From Niveispirillum sp. SYP-B3756 (GTDB taxonomy: Bacteria > Pseudomonadota > Alphaproteobacteria > Azospirillales > Azospirillaceae), in NCBI RefSeq assembly GCF_009495745.1, contig NZ_WIDQ01000002.1, positions 620,001 through 684,000 on the forward strand: a stretch of 64,000 bases of DNA. Reading direction: 5' to 3'. How positions within the stretch are numbered: the first letter of the stretch is position 1; the number at the start of each line of letters is the position of its first letter. Positions 52,480 to 60,900 of this stretch are shown one piece after another. A program made the translations under genes and the position numbers. Below the pieces are notes generated by a model. That model saw only the letters and a list, made by a program, of their open reading frames with translations. It was not told the DNA's origin and did not search any database.

Positions 52480-52517
52480 AAGCCCGGCCACGCGTGGGTA
52501 AACGCGCGGCCGGGCTT
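52480..52517 (-). terminator. Intrinsic terminator of the TonB receptor gene
   Basis: AAGCCCGGCC and GGCCGGGCTT form ten-base arms. The minus-strand transcript then runs into TTTCCGTTTT. It lies 31 bases after the stop at 52549. Confidence 0.82.
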
Positions 52518-52548
52518 CTTTCAGCGGGGGTTCAGTCCCGCCACCGCA

Positions 52549-54846
52549 TCAGAACTTGCGGGTCAGCGACACGCGGTAACGGCGCGGTTCGCCATAATAA
52601 TAACCATTGAACACCGAGGTCAGATACAGCTTGTTGGAGCAGTTCTTGCATTCAAAGCCCATCCGCCAGTCCCCGTTATCAGACAGGTAGCTGGCCCCGA
52701 CATTATAGAGCGTGTAGGAGCGGGCGAAGGTTTCCAGCGCCGTCGGCGTGCGCGGGTTGGACGGGGTGGTGTTGGACGCGGTGGTCCAGAACCCACCCGT
52801 ATAATTGGCCTCGCCCGTGAAGATGAAGGAGCCGTTCAGCGTTTCCACCGGCACGGTATAGGTGGCCCCGATCGCCAAAGACCGCTTGGGGAAGCGTGAC
52901 AGCTCGTCCGACGGGTCGATGGCGTTGACGAAGGCACCGGCCGCATTGGTGAAGGACTGGGCCGCCGGGTTGACGCGGGTATATTTGCCTTCCTGCAGGC
53001 CCAGGGTGGCGAAGACATCCAGACCAACAGCCGGACGCACGGTGAATTCGAACTCCAGACCCTTCACCTGGATATCGCCGGCGTTGTTCTGCGTGGACAG
53101 CGTGGTGCCGGGCAGCGGGCCGGGGGTGGTGTAGGAGAGCTGCAGGTTATCGGTATTGGTAACAAAACCGGTGACATTGAAGCGGACCCGGCGGTCGAAC
53201 AGGTCACTCTTCACGCCCGCCTCATAAGACCAGGCGATTTCCGGCCGCATGTCCTGGAAGCTCTGCGGCAGATAGGCGGTGCGGCTGTTCCAGCCGCCGG
53301 ACTTGTAGCCGTTGGTGGCGCTGGCAAACAGCATGATGTCCTGATCGATCTTGTAGTTCAGACCAAATTTCGGGGTCACCTTGTTGGTTTCCAGCCGCGT
53401 CTTGATGCCGGCAGCCACAATATCCTTGGTGGTGATACCACCATAGGCGGTCGGCTTCAGGTCCAGCTTCTTCACCTCATTGGTGAAGCGGGCACCGACC
53501 ACCGCCGTCAGCTCATCCGTCAGCTTGTAGTCGAACTGCGCATAGGCAGCGTAGGAGCTGGTCGTGTTGCGGATGTCACGCACGCTGGAATAGCCGCGAC
53601 GGCCATTACAGCTCATGTTGCCATCACCGAACAGACCGTTGGAACAGGAAACGGTGCCACCCAGCACCTGCCCGGCCAGGGTCTTGTTATCTTCGTAGAA
53701 GTAATAAAGACCCGCCACATAGCTCAGCCGGTCATCAAACAGGTTGCCGACCGCCTTGAATTCCTGGCTGACCATGTCATAGCCGCCATCATTCGTCAGA
53801 TAGAACGGCACCGGGTTGCTGGTGCGCGAGGCCGGGTTGGAGAAATCGACAACGAATTGCTGATCGATGGTGCGATAGCCGGTGATGCTTTCCAGCGACA
53901 CGCCATCCAGACGCCATTCGATATCAGCGGTGGCGGCGGTGGTGTTATATTCGGTGCGCAGGCCACGATTATTCAGGGCATCGGCCACCAGATCGCTGGT
54001 GCCGCCATGCTTGGTCGCTGCCGCACGCGTTTCGCCCGTTTCATTGGCGAAGGTACGCAGGTACAGGCCGGCACCATCCATATGTTCCACCGACAGATCG
54101 ATGGTCACATCATCATTGGGCAGCAGGCGGACAGCGCCACGGCCGCCCCAGTTGGTCAGGTCATTCAGCTTTTCGCCATTGGCGACATTGCGCGTCCAGC
54201 CACTGTCATCGGCATAAAAGCCGGTGAACTTGGTCAGTACCTTTTCGCTGACCGGAACATTCACGTCCCCGCGCACCACCACCTGATTATAGTTGCCGTA
54301 GCTGGTCTGCAGGAAGCCGCCCAGCTCATCGCTCGGCTTCTTCAACTTGACTGAAATGGCGCCACCGGTGGAGTTGCGGCCGAAGGTCGTGCCCTGCGGA
54401 CCGCGCAGCACTTCCATCTGTTCCACGTCGAAATAGCCGTAATTATTGGCATTCTGACGCGGCACCACCACATCATCCACATAGGTGGAGACGGCGGGGT
54501 CGATGGTGGCAATCTGCTCTGTCGAGCCGAGGCCGCGAATATAATAGGTGTTGGCGCTGGGCACGCCGGTATTGTTGGAACCGAACAGGTTCGGCACCGA
54601 GCGCACCAGATCCAGCGTGGAGGTGATCTGGCGGTTTTCCAGATCGGCCGCCGTGAAGGCGGAAACCGCCACCGGCACATCCTGCAGGCTGGCGGTGCGG
54701 CGGGTCGCCGTCACCACAATCTCTTCAAGCTGCAGGCCGCTATTATCCTGCGCTAGGGCCGGCAGCGCGGCCGCCAACAGGGCCAGCGAAGCGCCCAGCT
54801 TCAGGGCCAACGGCATACGGACAGATTTCAGATGCGAATTGTTCAT
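52549..54846 (-). CDS. TonB-dependent receptor, catabolic-cluster type
   Basis: A 765-residue OAR-like receptor: signal peptide (ASLALLAAALPALAQ), TonB box LEEIVVTATRR near 41-51, plug with EVLRGPQGTTFGRNSTGGAI, a long barrel, and the final YRVSLTRKF aromatic residue. Cysteine pairs (CSNGLFGDGNMSC and CKNC) may form surface disulfides. The ATG at 54846 has GGAGG upstream. A TTGATAT-N6-ATATCAT palindrome 66 bases before the start ties it to the same regulon as the flavoprotein and amidase genes, so it likely brings in the cluster's substrate. A strong terminator follows. Confidence 0.94.
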   Translation of the reverse strand: MNNSHLKSVRMPLALKLGASLALLAAALPALAQDNSGLQLEEIVVTATRRTASLQDVPVAVSAFTAADLENRQITSTLDLVRSVPNLFGSNNTGVPSANTYYIRGLGSTEQIATIDPAVSTYVDDVVVPRQNANNYGYFDVEQMEVLRGPQGTTFGRNSTGGAISVKLKKPSDELGGFLQTSYGNYNQVVVRGDVNVPVSEKVLTKFTGFYADDSGWTRNVANGEKLNDLTNWGGRGAVRLLPNDDVTIDLSVEHMDGAGLYLRTFANETGETRAAATKHGGTSDLVADALNNRGLRTEYNTTAATADIEWRLDGVSLESITGYRTIDQQFVVDFSNPASRTSNPVPFYLTNDGGYDMVSQEFKAVGNLFDDRLSYVAGLYYFYEDNKTLAGQVLGGTVSCSNGLFGDGNMSCNGRRGYSSVRDIRNTTSSYAAYAQFDYKLTDELTAVVGARFTNEVKKLDLKPTAYGGITTKDIVAAGIKTRLETNKVTPKFGLNYKIDQDIMLFASATNGYKSGGWNSRTAYLPQSFQDMRPEIAWSYEAGVKSDLFDRRVRFNVTGFVTNTDNLQLSYTTPGPLPGTTLSTQNNAGDIQVKGLEFEFTVRPAVGLDVFATLGLQEGKYTRVNPAAQSFTNAAGAFVNAIDPSDELSRFPKRSLAIGATYTVPVETLNGSFIFTGEANYTGGFWTTASNTTPSNPRTPTALETFARSYTLYNVGASYLSDNGDWRMGFECKNCSNKLYLTSVFNGYYYGEPRRYRVSLTRKF

Positions 54847-54911
54847 GGTCTCCAGCCTCCTGTTTTCCTTCAATGCGGCCCGGTTCATGCCGGTCCGCGT
54901 TTTGCGTTATA

Positions 54912-54931
54912 TTGATATAACATTATATCAT
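54912..54931. promoter_or_regulatory. Operator-like palindrome before the TonB receptor
   Basis: TTGATAT, six bases, ATATCAT: same arm length and spacing as at 41973 and 48131, with A/T in place of G/C at the fourth position of each arm. Confidence 0.65.
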
Positions 54932-55025
54932 GTGAAAGACTTATTTTCGCCGGCACCACTGTTTTTTGGCGATACAAGTATTCTTCGATATTTTTCAGTA
55001 ACTTACCTGTATTCTGCCGTTTCGC

Positions 55026-55523
55026 TCACAGCACCACGGGTTCCGTGTTGTGCTGTTCCGCCGGGTCGCGTTCCACCAGATTGATCAGAACCCCGTCCGG
55101 ATCACGCAGGCAGACTTCCATCTGCTGGCGATGCGGCATGTTGAAGGAAATCGCATCCGGGGCCCAAACCGCCCCGGCGGCGCGGGCAGCGGCAATGGCG
55201 TCCGCCACCGGCTTGGCATAGATGACCAGCGCCACTTCCCCGATCCGGGGCGGACCCTCGCTGGGGGGCAGGGCAGGTGGCACCGGGTCGGTCACCTCAA
55301 ACAGGCCGACCATGCCGAAATTGGGGCCAGCCTGTTTCTTCAATATCCGGCAGCGCACCTTGCTGCTGTCGGGAATGAACAGCACGCTGGCGGCGGACGG
55401 GCCGTCCAACATGCCATCGAAATAGACGCCATCGAACCCCAGCGCCTGATAAAAGGCGGTGGAGCGGTCGAGATCGCGCACGAAGACAGCAGCGCGGATC
55501 AAGGCGGAAATCGCGTGGGCCAT
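55026..55523 (-). CDS. VOC family protein
   Basis: A 165-residue single-unit vicinal-oxygen-chelate protein: AAVFVRDLDRSTAFYQALGF at the start and CLRDPDGVLINLVERD near the end. The first metal-ligand His is absent (IRAAVFV), but the final Glu (NLVE) is kept, so metal binding is incomplete. The ATG at 55523 is chosen since AAGGA lies eight bases before it, over one six bases upstream. It is divergent from the second tandem hydrolase gene, and an operator-like site (55588-55607) lies between them. A role in the cluster's pathway is inferred. Confidence 0.85.
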   Translation of the reverse strand: MAHAISALIRAAVFVRDLDRSTAFYQALGFDGVYFDGMLDGPSAASVLFIPDSSKVRCRILKKQAGPNFGMVGLFEVTDPVPPALPPSEGPPRIGEVALVIYAKPVADAIAAARAAGAVWAPDAISFNMPHRQQMEVCLRDPDGVLINLVERDPAEQHNTEPVVL

Positions 55524-55587
55524 GATCATGTTCCTTTCGCGGAACCGGTGAGGGGGCGACACCGTCGCGGAATCGCTACCACTCTTA

Positions 55588-55607
55588 TTGATATGTGTTT
55601 ATACCAT
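55588..55607. promoter_or_regulatory. Operator-like palindrome in the VOC/hydrolase divergent promoter
   Basis: TTGATAT, six bases, ATACCAT: one perfect half and one with two changes, between divergent genes at 55523 and 55699. Confidence 0.6.
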
Positions 55608-55698
55608 TTCATGGGTTTTCTCCCTTGGCAAGCCGTATCTGGTTACAGGGGAATGCTTACCAACCGATGATCTTCACGCCTGCAGGAGCATCCCGCCC

Positions 55699-57279
55699 GT
55701 GACCCAAAGCCCCCTGAACCAGCGCCCTGTCGCCACCCGCCACTTCATCCATATTGACGGCCGCACGGTGCATTACCGGCGCTGGGGGCAGGGGCCGGTG
55801 GTGCTGGCGCTGCACGGTTCCCCGCAATCCTCCCGCACCATGACGGCGCTGGGGGAGGGGATGGCGGCCCGGGGTTTCTGCGTCATCGCCCCTGACACGC
55901 CGGGCAACGGGCTTTCCAGTCCGCTGGCGGATGATTGCCCGGAAACGGATGCCTATGCGCTGGCCCTGAAACAGTTTGTCGACGTGCTGGGGCTGGAACG
56001 GTTCGGGCTCTATGGTTTCCATACCGGTGCCACCACGGCCTGTGCCTTCGCCGCCCTGTATCCGGAACGGGTGACGGGGGTGCTGTTCGATGGGCTGCCG
56101 TGCTGGACTGCCGATGAACGCGCGCATTTCCTGGCTGATTACCTGCCGCCGCTGCGCCCCCACTGGGACGGATCACACATGGCCTGGGTCTGGGCCCGGA
56201 TGGAAGAACAATTGATCTTCTTCCCCTGGCACCTGCCCAGCCCGGCGGCACGCATGGATTACGATCTGCCCCAGCCCCCGCATCTGCATGAAAATGCGCT
56301 GGAGATGCTGGAAGCAGGCGATGCCTATCGCAAGCCCTATCGCGCCGCCTTCGTCTTTGATCCCGCCCGCTGGCTGCCCCGGCTGCGCTGTGAGCATCTG
56401 ATCCTGGTGACCGCGAAAGACCCGCTCTGCCCGCATCTGGGCCGGCCGGGCCTGAAGGGGGCGAACAGCAACATCCTGCCCGACAGCCCGGCCCTGCAGC
56501 AGGCCGCCATGGGCTGGCTGGCCGCCCGGCCCGGCAGCATCGCACCCAGCCTGGTGGAGAATACCGATGCGTTCGGCATCGGCCGGGGGCAGGTGCAAGG
56601 TGTCACGGGCCCCATCGGCTGGCTGGGTCGCCGCCGCGGCACCGGCCGTCCGCTGGTGCTGTTGCATGATGCCGGCGGCAATGCGCTGGACATGCGGCCG
56701 GCCCTGCGCCTGATCGATGGGCCGGTGCTGGCGCTGGATCTGCCCGGCCACGGGCTTTCCAGCCGCGCCCAGCCGCTGACTGCGGTGACGAACATCGCCG
56801 CAGAACTGACGGCGGCCCTGTGCGGGTTGGGCCTGGAACGCCCACGGGTGGCCGGGCACGGCTTCGGTGCCGTGCTGGCCGCGCAATTGGCCGCCAGCGG
56901 TGTGGCGTCGGACAGCATCGCCCTGGGAATGCCCGCCCCGGCGATGGACCCGGTACTGGGGGCCCCATCCCTGGCGCCGGAATGGGACGGCGCGCATCTG
57001 CTACGGGCGTTCCGCATCGCCCGCCGGGAACGGCTGTTCGCCCCCTGGTACGATGGAAGGCAGTCACAGGCGATTCTGCCCCAGCCCAGCCTGGACCTGC
57101 CCGGTATTCAAGCCCGTGCCCTTTCCCTGCTGCGTGCCGGGACGCACTGGCCGGCCGCCCTGCAGGCCCATGCGGCCATGGATGTGGCGGGCCTGTTAGA
57201 AGGGCTGGGCAGCCAGCACCGGCTGTTGGCAGAGGGGCGGGGGCCGGCAGCGGACTGGGCGCATCTGCTCCACGCGTAA
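55699..57279 (+). CDS. Tandem alpha/beta-hydrolase protein with replaced nucleophiles, paralogue of 36335-38017
   Basis: A 526-residue double alpha/beta-hydrolase protein. Domain 1 (about 10-290) has VVLALHGSPQSSRTM, DTPGNGLSSP and an elbow GFHTG with His at the nucleophile position (H108). Domain 2 (about 310-526) has LVLLHDAGGN, LDLPGHGLSS and GHGFG, with Gly at that position (G388). No ordinary Ser-His-Asp triad is possible in either half. The GTG at 55699 preceded by GCAGGAG is the best start. With the paralogue at 36335 it defines a small family in this cluster. A membrane protein gene follows after 63 bases. Confidence 0.85.
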   Translation: MTQSPLNQRPVATRHFIHIDGRTVHYRRWGQGPVVLALHGSPQSSRTMTALGEGMAARGFCVIAPDTPGNGLSSPLADDCPETDAYALALKQFVDVLGLERFGLYGFHTGATTACAFAALYPERVTGVLFDGLPCWTADERAHFLADYLPPLRPHWDGSHMAWVWARMEEQLIFFPWHLPSPAARMDYDLPQPPHLHENALEMLEAGDAYRKPYRAAFVFDPARWLPRLRCEHLILVTAKDPLCPHLGRPGLKGANSNILPDSPALQQAAMGWLAARPGSIAPSLVENTDAFGIGRGQVQGVTGPIGWLGRRRGTGRPLVLLHDAGGNALDMRPALRLIDGPVLALDLPGHGLSSRAQPLTAVTNIAAELTAALCGLGLERPRVAGHGFGAVLAAQLAASGVASDSIALGMPAPAMDPVLGAPSLAPEWDGAHLLRAFRIARRERLFAPWYDGRQSQAILPQPSLDLPGIQARALSLLRAGTHWPAALQAHAAMDVAGLLEGLGSQHRLLAEGRGPAADWAHLLHA

Positions 57280-57308
57280 AGGGTTTCCCTGATCCATTAA
57301 ATGCTCTA

Positions 57309-57328
57309 TGAATAGATCATTATACCAA
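57309..57328. promoter_or_regulatory. Weak operator-like site before the membrane protein gene
   Basis: TGAATAG, six bases, ATACCAA: only the right half is close to the consensus. It lies 15 bases before the start at 57343, which fits a repressor site or chance. Confidence 0.35.
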
Positions 57329-57342
57329 ATCAGGGAAACCCG

Positions 57343-58002
57343 ATGCTGATCGAGCCGCTCGTCACCCTGCTGCATCTGTTGATCTTCGTCTATTGGCTGG
57401 GCGGCGATCTGGGGGCCTTTTATTCCTCCACCATTCTGACCGACAGCAAATGCAGCGCGCCGCAGCGCGCCACGGCGCTGCGCATCCTGATGGCGGTGGA
57501 TATGGCACCGCGCACGGCGCTGATTCTGTCCCTGCCCACCGGTCTGACCCTGGCCTTCGTCAAGGGCTGGCTGGGGGCCATGCCGGGGGCGGCGGTGGCC
57601 GGCATCTGGGCCGTCTGTCTGGTCTGGCTGGCGCTGGCCTGGGCCGTCCATGCCAGCCATGGCAAGGTCGCCTTCTATAAGCAGGCGGACATGGTGATCC
57701 GCTGGTCGGCGCTGCTGGTCTGTGCCGGCATGGGTCTGGCGGGGTTGGCCGGCCTGCTGGCCCTGCCCTTGTTCATTGCCGGCAAGCTGTTGATCCTGGC
57801 CGGGGCCATTTCCTTAGGATTGCTGATCCGGGTGCTGTTGCGCCCGCTGATGGCCCCGTTCGCGCAGATGATGGCCAGCGGTGCCACGCCCGAAACCGAT
57901 GCCGCCATCAAGGGCGTGCTCGCCCGCTCCCGCCCGGTGGTGATGCTGCTCTGGCTGCTGCTGCTGGGGGCGGCTTTCCTGGGGCTCGCCACCCCCACCT
58001 GA
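57343..58002 (+). CDS. Integral membrane protein, function unknown (CopD-like topology)
   Basis: A 219-residue hydrophobic protein with about six membrane helices. It opens with LLHLLIFVYWLGGDLGAFYSS, similar to helix 1 of CopD-like and PuuD-like membrane domains where a His and WLGG are common. Other helices include AGIWAVCLVWLALAWAV, IRWSALLVCAGMGLAGLAG and VMLLWLLLLGAAFLGLA. No catalytic motif is apparent. It is followed by the unknown protein at 58035 and lies in the second transcription unit of the GntR cluster. It might be a haem-binding electron partner for the cluster's oxidases; that is inference. Confidence 0.75.
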   Translation: MLIEPLVTLLHLLIFVYWLGGDLGAFYSSTILTDSKCSAPQRATALRILMAVDMAPRTALILSLPTGLTLAFVKGWLGAMPGAAVAGIWAVCLVWLALAWAVHASHGKVAFYKQADMVIRWSALLVCAGMGLAGLAGLLALPLFIAGKLLILAGAISLGLLIRVLLRPLMAPFAQMMASGATPETDAAIKGVLARSRPVVMLLWLLLLGAAFLGLATPT

Positions 58003-58034
58003 TAAAAATCACTGGAACAGGAGTGCTTGAGACG

Positions 58035-58757
58035 ATGCAACACCGTACCATTCGCGGCACCATCCGCTATACCTCCCGCAAGCCGGAACGTCATGGGCAG
58101 GAGCGGGGGCGTGAATTCTTCACCATGACCCGCCATAGCGACGGCAAGCTGACCATTCGCGCCCAGTGCGAGATTGAAGAGCCGGCGCCGACCGTGCTGC
58201 GCGACGTGATCTATTCGCTGGACGAACATGACCGGCCGATGGATTGCCATGTCCGCCTGACAGTGGGCGACAAGTTCATGGGGTCCGGCTGGTTCCGCAT
58301 GACGCCCAACAGCATCGAATGCGAAAGCTATGGCCCGTCCATCGGCCGCGTCTCGCAGGTGATGCCGGTGGAAGGCCATTATGACGGGTTCGGCACCCAT
58401 CCGATCATCGGCGACGCCTATATGACCCGCTGCATGGACCTGTCACGCGGGCCGCACAAGCGCGAAATCCGCGCTTTCCTGCCCTCTGTCGACCATCGCG
58501 GCGCCACCCCGCCGCTGGCGGCGGAAAGCCGGCTCTATATGGAATATGTCGGGGAAGAGACGGTGACGGTGGCCGCTGGCACCTTTGATTGCCGACATTT
58601 CCGTTTCTCTGATGAAGATGGCGGCATGGTCTCCAAGGATGGTGCCCACCCGGTCTATGATGTCTGGGTCACCAAGGATGAAGACAGCCTGTTCGTCCAG
58701 GGTGGCGTCGGCGGCTATATGATGACCTGGTACGAGCTGGTCAGCCTGGAACGGTAA
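58035..58757 (+). CDS. Conserved-looking protein of unknown function
   Basis: A 240-residue soluble protein rich in beta-strand pattern: RGTIRYTSRKPERHGQ at the start, then DVIYSLDEHDRPMDCHVRLT, GWFRMTPNSIECESYG, MPVEGHYDGFGTHPIIGDAY and VYDVWVTKDEDSLFVQGGVG. I do not recognise a named family; the alternating strands suggest a lipocalin-like or DUF3108-like barrel. The ATG at 58035 is taken, with AGGAG 12 bases upstream. It is 32 bases after the membrane protein gene, so co-transcribed, and a terminator follows. Confidence 0.75.
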   Translation: MQHRTIRGTIRYTSRKPERHGQERGREFFTMTRHSDGKLTIRAQCEIEEPAPTVLRDVIYSLDEHDRPMDCHVRLTVGDKFMGSGWFRMTPNSIECESYGPSIGRVSQVMPVEGHYDGFGTHPIIGDAYMTRCMDLSRGPHKREIRAFLPSVDHRGATPPLAAESRLYMEYVGEETVTVAAGTFDCRHFRFSDEDGGMVSKDGAHPVYDVWVTKDEDSLFVQGGVGGYMMTWYELVSLER

Positions 58758-58783
58758 TCACCGGTCATCGCCCCAAGAAGAAA

Positions 58784-58818
58784 GGCCGGCTCCTGTCAGG
58801 GTGCCGGCCAGCTTTTTT
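58784..58818 (+). terminator. Intrinsic terminator after the unknown-protein gene
   Basis: GGCCGGC and GCCGGCC around a 12-base loop, then AGC and six T. It closes the 55.7-58.8 kb unit. Confidence 0.85.
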
Positions 58819-58821
58819 ATG

Positions 58822-59090
58822 GCTTAGCGCCGATCTGGCGGAACTGCGCCTGCGTCTGGGTCGGGTTGGGGTGGAGGACGTCATCGTCGTCGATCTGTCC
58901 CGGCCAGAGATCGGCATTTACTCAGTTACCTTGATCAAGACCTATAGTTCCTGATCAAGACCCTCAAGTGCCGTCGCCAACATCATTTTGACCTGCTCCC
59001 TGGAAATGTGTCCGGCTTGAAGTAGATGCCTCCAGGCCGAGGAGAGCTGGTCCCCCGTGAGCGGACAGTTTGCTAAGCTTGGTTCGGCCT
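58822..59090 (-). pseudogene. Possible coding remnants in a gene-poor gap
   Basis: The 405-base gap 58758-59162 has no full gene. On the minus strand two short protein-like pieces are seen, each bounded by stops and lacking a start codon. One of about 34 residues ends at about 58824 (contains LWPGQIDDDDVLHPNPTQTQ). The other, of about 45 residues, ends at about 58950 (contains WRHLLQAGHISREQVKMM). They look more like gene fragments than noise but I cannot name a family. Confidence 0.3.
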
Positions 59091-59162
59091 TATTGGTTCA
59101 TGTATCATGATCGGAAACATGATACAGATAAGAAAATATCCAATTATGTCGTGTAATTTGGA

Positions 59163-60098
59163 TTATCCCCTGTCGTATTTCGGCAATATGCCGAACTGTT
59201 TGCGATATGCGGCGCTAAAATGACTGATATTGCTATACCCCATTGTCATAGCGACTTCAGTTACATTTTTATTCTTCAATAAAAATCTTGCATGATCCAT
59301 CCTGTGTTTTTGGAACATAGCATAAATACTTGTTCCAAACAGAATTTTGAAGCCTTGTTTCAGCTTCAGCTGATTCAGTCCCACCTCACGAGATAGTTGT
59401 TCAATCGTCGGGGGCGCGCTGAGGTCATGGAGAAGCCGATCGCGCGCTGTCATGATGCGCTGCTGTTCACGCATTGGCAGGGTAACAGGGAACTTGTCAT
59501 CCTTCAGTGAACTGAAATGGGCACCGAGAAATTCCAGGGCGGCCGATTGCAGCAGCAATTGCTGGCATTTCGGATGGTCCAGCCGGCTGGCCAGAATATG
59601 TGCGGTATGCATGATCTGGCGGCTCTGGGTGCTGGTTCGAACCAGGAAACCCTGGCGGATATCCGCCTCGATCTGCCCATAATCATCGGCAGCCACATCA
59701 GCCAGAGCGTCGGGTTCCACCATCAGATCCAGGCTGATGTAATCCTTGCCATAACGGGCGCTGAAAAACTCTCCCGGCGCGAAGATGATATGGCCGGAAC
59801 CGACATCAGGCTGGCATTGATGCTTGCGCACCTCTGCCTCGGCCATATCCTGCATCAGACAGGAAAAATGCACATAGCGGCTGTTATTCAGCATACGCGC
59901 CTGTGTCTGTGTCTGGCCGTTGCCACCATATAGGGCGGCCACCATGCCAGGCCGCAGTTCCACCAGACGGCAGTTGATGCCCTCCAGCGTCTCCTCTTTG
60001 CTGTGATGCTGTTGGTTGAACAGGGCATTTTTGTTCGCCTGGGACAGCAGGGGGGTGCCGCAGCTGACGCATTGATGCAGCGGTGATTTTTCCGTCAT
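59163..60098 (-). CDS. AraC-family regulator, PchR-like
   Basis: A 311-residue regulator: a metal- or ligand-sensing N-terminal part and a C-terminal AraC double helix-turn-helix (about 220-308: TIEQLSREVGLNQLKLKQGF, FGTSIYAMFQKHRMDHA, VTEVAMTMGYSNISHFSAAY). The FGTSIY-type loop and the position beside a thiazoline siderophore gene set place it with PchR/YbtA activators, which switch on siderophore synthesis and uptake when the siderophore is present. Gene order, with the regulator at the cluster end, fits. The ATG at 60098 begins MTEKSPLHQC, a Cys-containing start (CVSCGTP). Confidence 0.88.
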   Translation of the reverse strand: MTEKSPLHQCVSCGTPLLSQANKNALFNQQHHSKEETLEGINCRLVELRPGMVAALYGGNGQTQTQARMLNNSRYVHFSCLMQDMAEAEVRKHQCQPDVGSGHIIFAPGEFFSARYGKDYISLDLMVEPDALADVAADDYGQIEADIRQGFLVRTSTQSRQIMHTAHILASRLDHPKCQQLLLQSAALEFLGAHFSSLKDDKFPVTLPMREQQRIMTARDRLLHDLSAPPTIEQLSREVGLNQLKLKQGFKILFGTSIYAMFQKHRMDHARFLLKNKNVTEVAMTMGYSNISHFSAAYRKQFGILPKYDRG

Positions 60099-60171
60099 GG
60101 TGTAAGATCGCCCCCCCAACGGTTTCCGTTTGGAATGTAAAAGGCAATCTACTTGATAATGGTTCGCAACT

Positions 60172-60900
60172 CTATGCCATTCCTGCCCCCGGCAGGGGTG
60201 GATTTTGCAACCCAGGCATCCCGGCACCTGTCAGTACGGCACCGTGCAGCAGATGGGCGGGCAATTCTCCCCGCAAACCGGAAAGCATAATGGACTGAAC
60301 GCCATAGCGGGGGGCGGTTTTCAGCAGCAGGGCGGAATCGTCCCCCCCCATCTGCCTGATCAGCCCATGATCCGCCGCCGGCGCACCCAGGATGATCTGG
60401 CTGATACCCGAAGCACCATTGTGGTGATCGGCGCGGGCCGGGTTCTGTGGCGGGTCATAGCTGCCGACGATGAAGGGCAGGTCGGGCCGGCGCGGATAGG
60501 CAAACTGGAAACGGATGCGGCGGCCATCAGGCTTGGTGCGCACCCAGCGCACCGCGCGACCGCAGGAAATGCCGGCCTCGGCCAGCCATTGGCGCGTCGG
60601 CCGGATATCGGCCGTGCCGGTGGTCAGCGCCAGATCACAAAAACCTTCACCCTGTTCGGCCCAGCCGATCATGCGGCGGCCGGCACCGAAGCCGGCGATC
60701 AGGTCGATCATCCATTTGAACCGTCGAGCATGGCGCGGCGTGGTCAGCAATTCGATGATCGGGCCGTGGGCGAACCAGATATGGGCGTGCTGCGCCTTGG
60801 CGGGGTTGGTGGCGTAATCCACCGTGAAACCGGCCTCCCGGTAATCGCGCACGGCCTGATGCAGGTCCGCAACACGGATCAGCACATGGCTGCATTTCAT
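60172..60900 (-). CDS. Glyoxalase-like (VOC) domain protein in siderophore cluster
   Basis: A 242-residue two-unit glyoxalase-like protein: CSHVLIRVADLHQAVRDYRE at the start, AHIWFAHGPIIELLT, and SGISQIILGAPAADHGLI in the second half. It may bind a small ligand or metal (His near residue 4). The ATG at 60900 overlaps the reductase stop by four bases, so it is translated with the siderophore genes. It is not a usual member of pyochelin or yersiniabactin operons, so a role in resistance, transport or tailoring is possible. PF13468-like is my best family guess. Confidence 0.8.
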   Translation of the reverse strand: MKCSHVLIRVADLHQAVRDYREAGFTVDYATNPAKAQHAHIWFAHGPIIELLTTPRHARRFKWMIDLIAGFGAGRRMIGWAEQGEGFCDLALTTGTADIRPTRQWLAEAGISCGRAVRWVRTKPDGRRIRFQFAYPRRPDLPFIVGSYDPPQNPARADHHNGASGISQIILGAPAADHGLIRQMGGDDSALLLKTAPRYGVQSIMLSGLRGELPAHLLHGAVLTGAGMPGLQNPPLPGAGMA

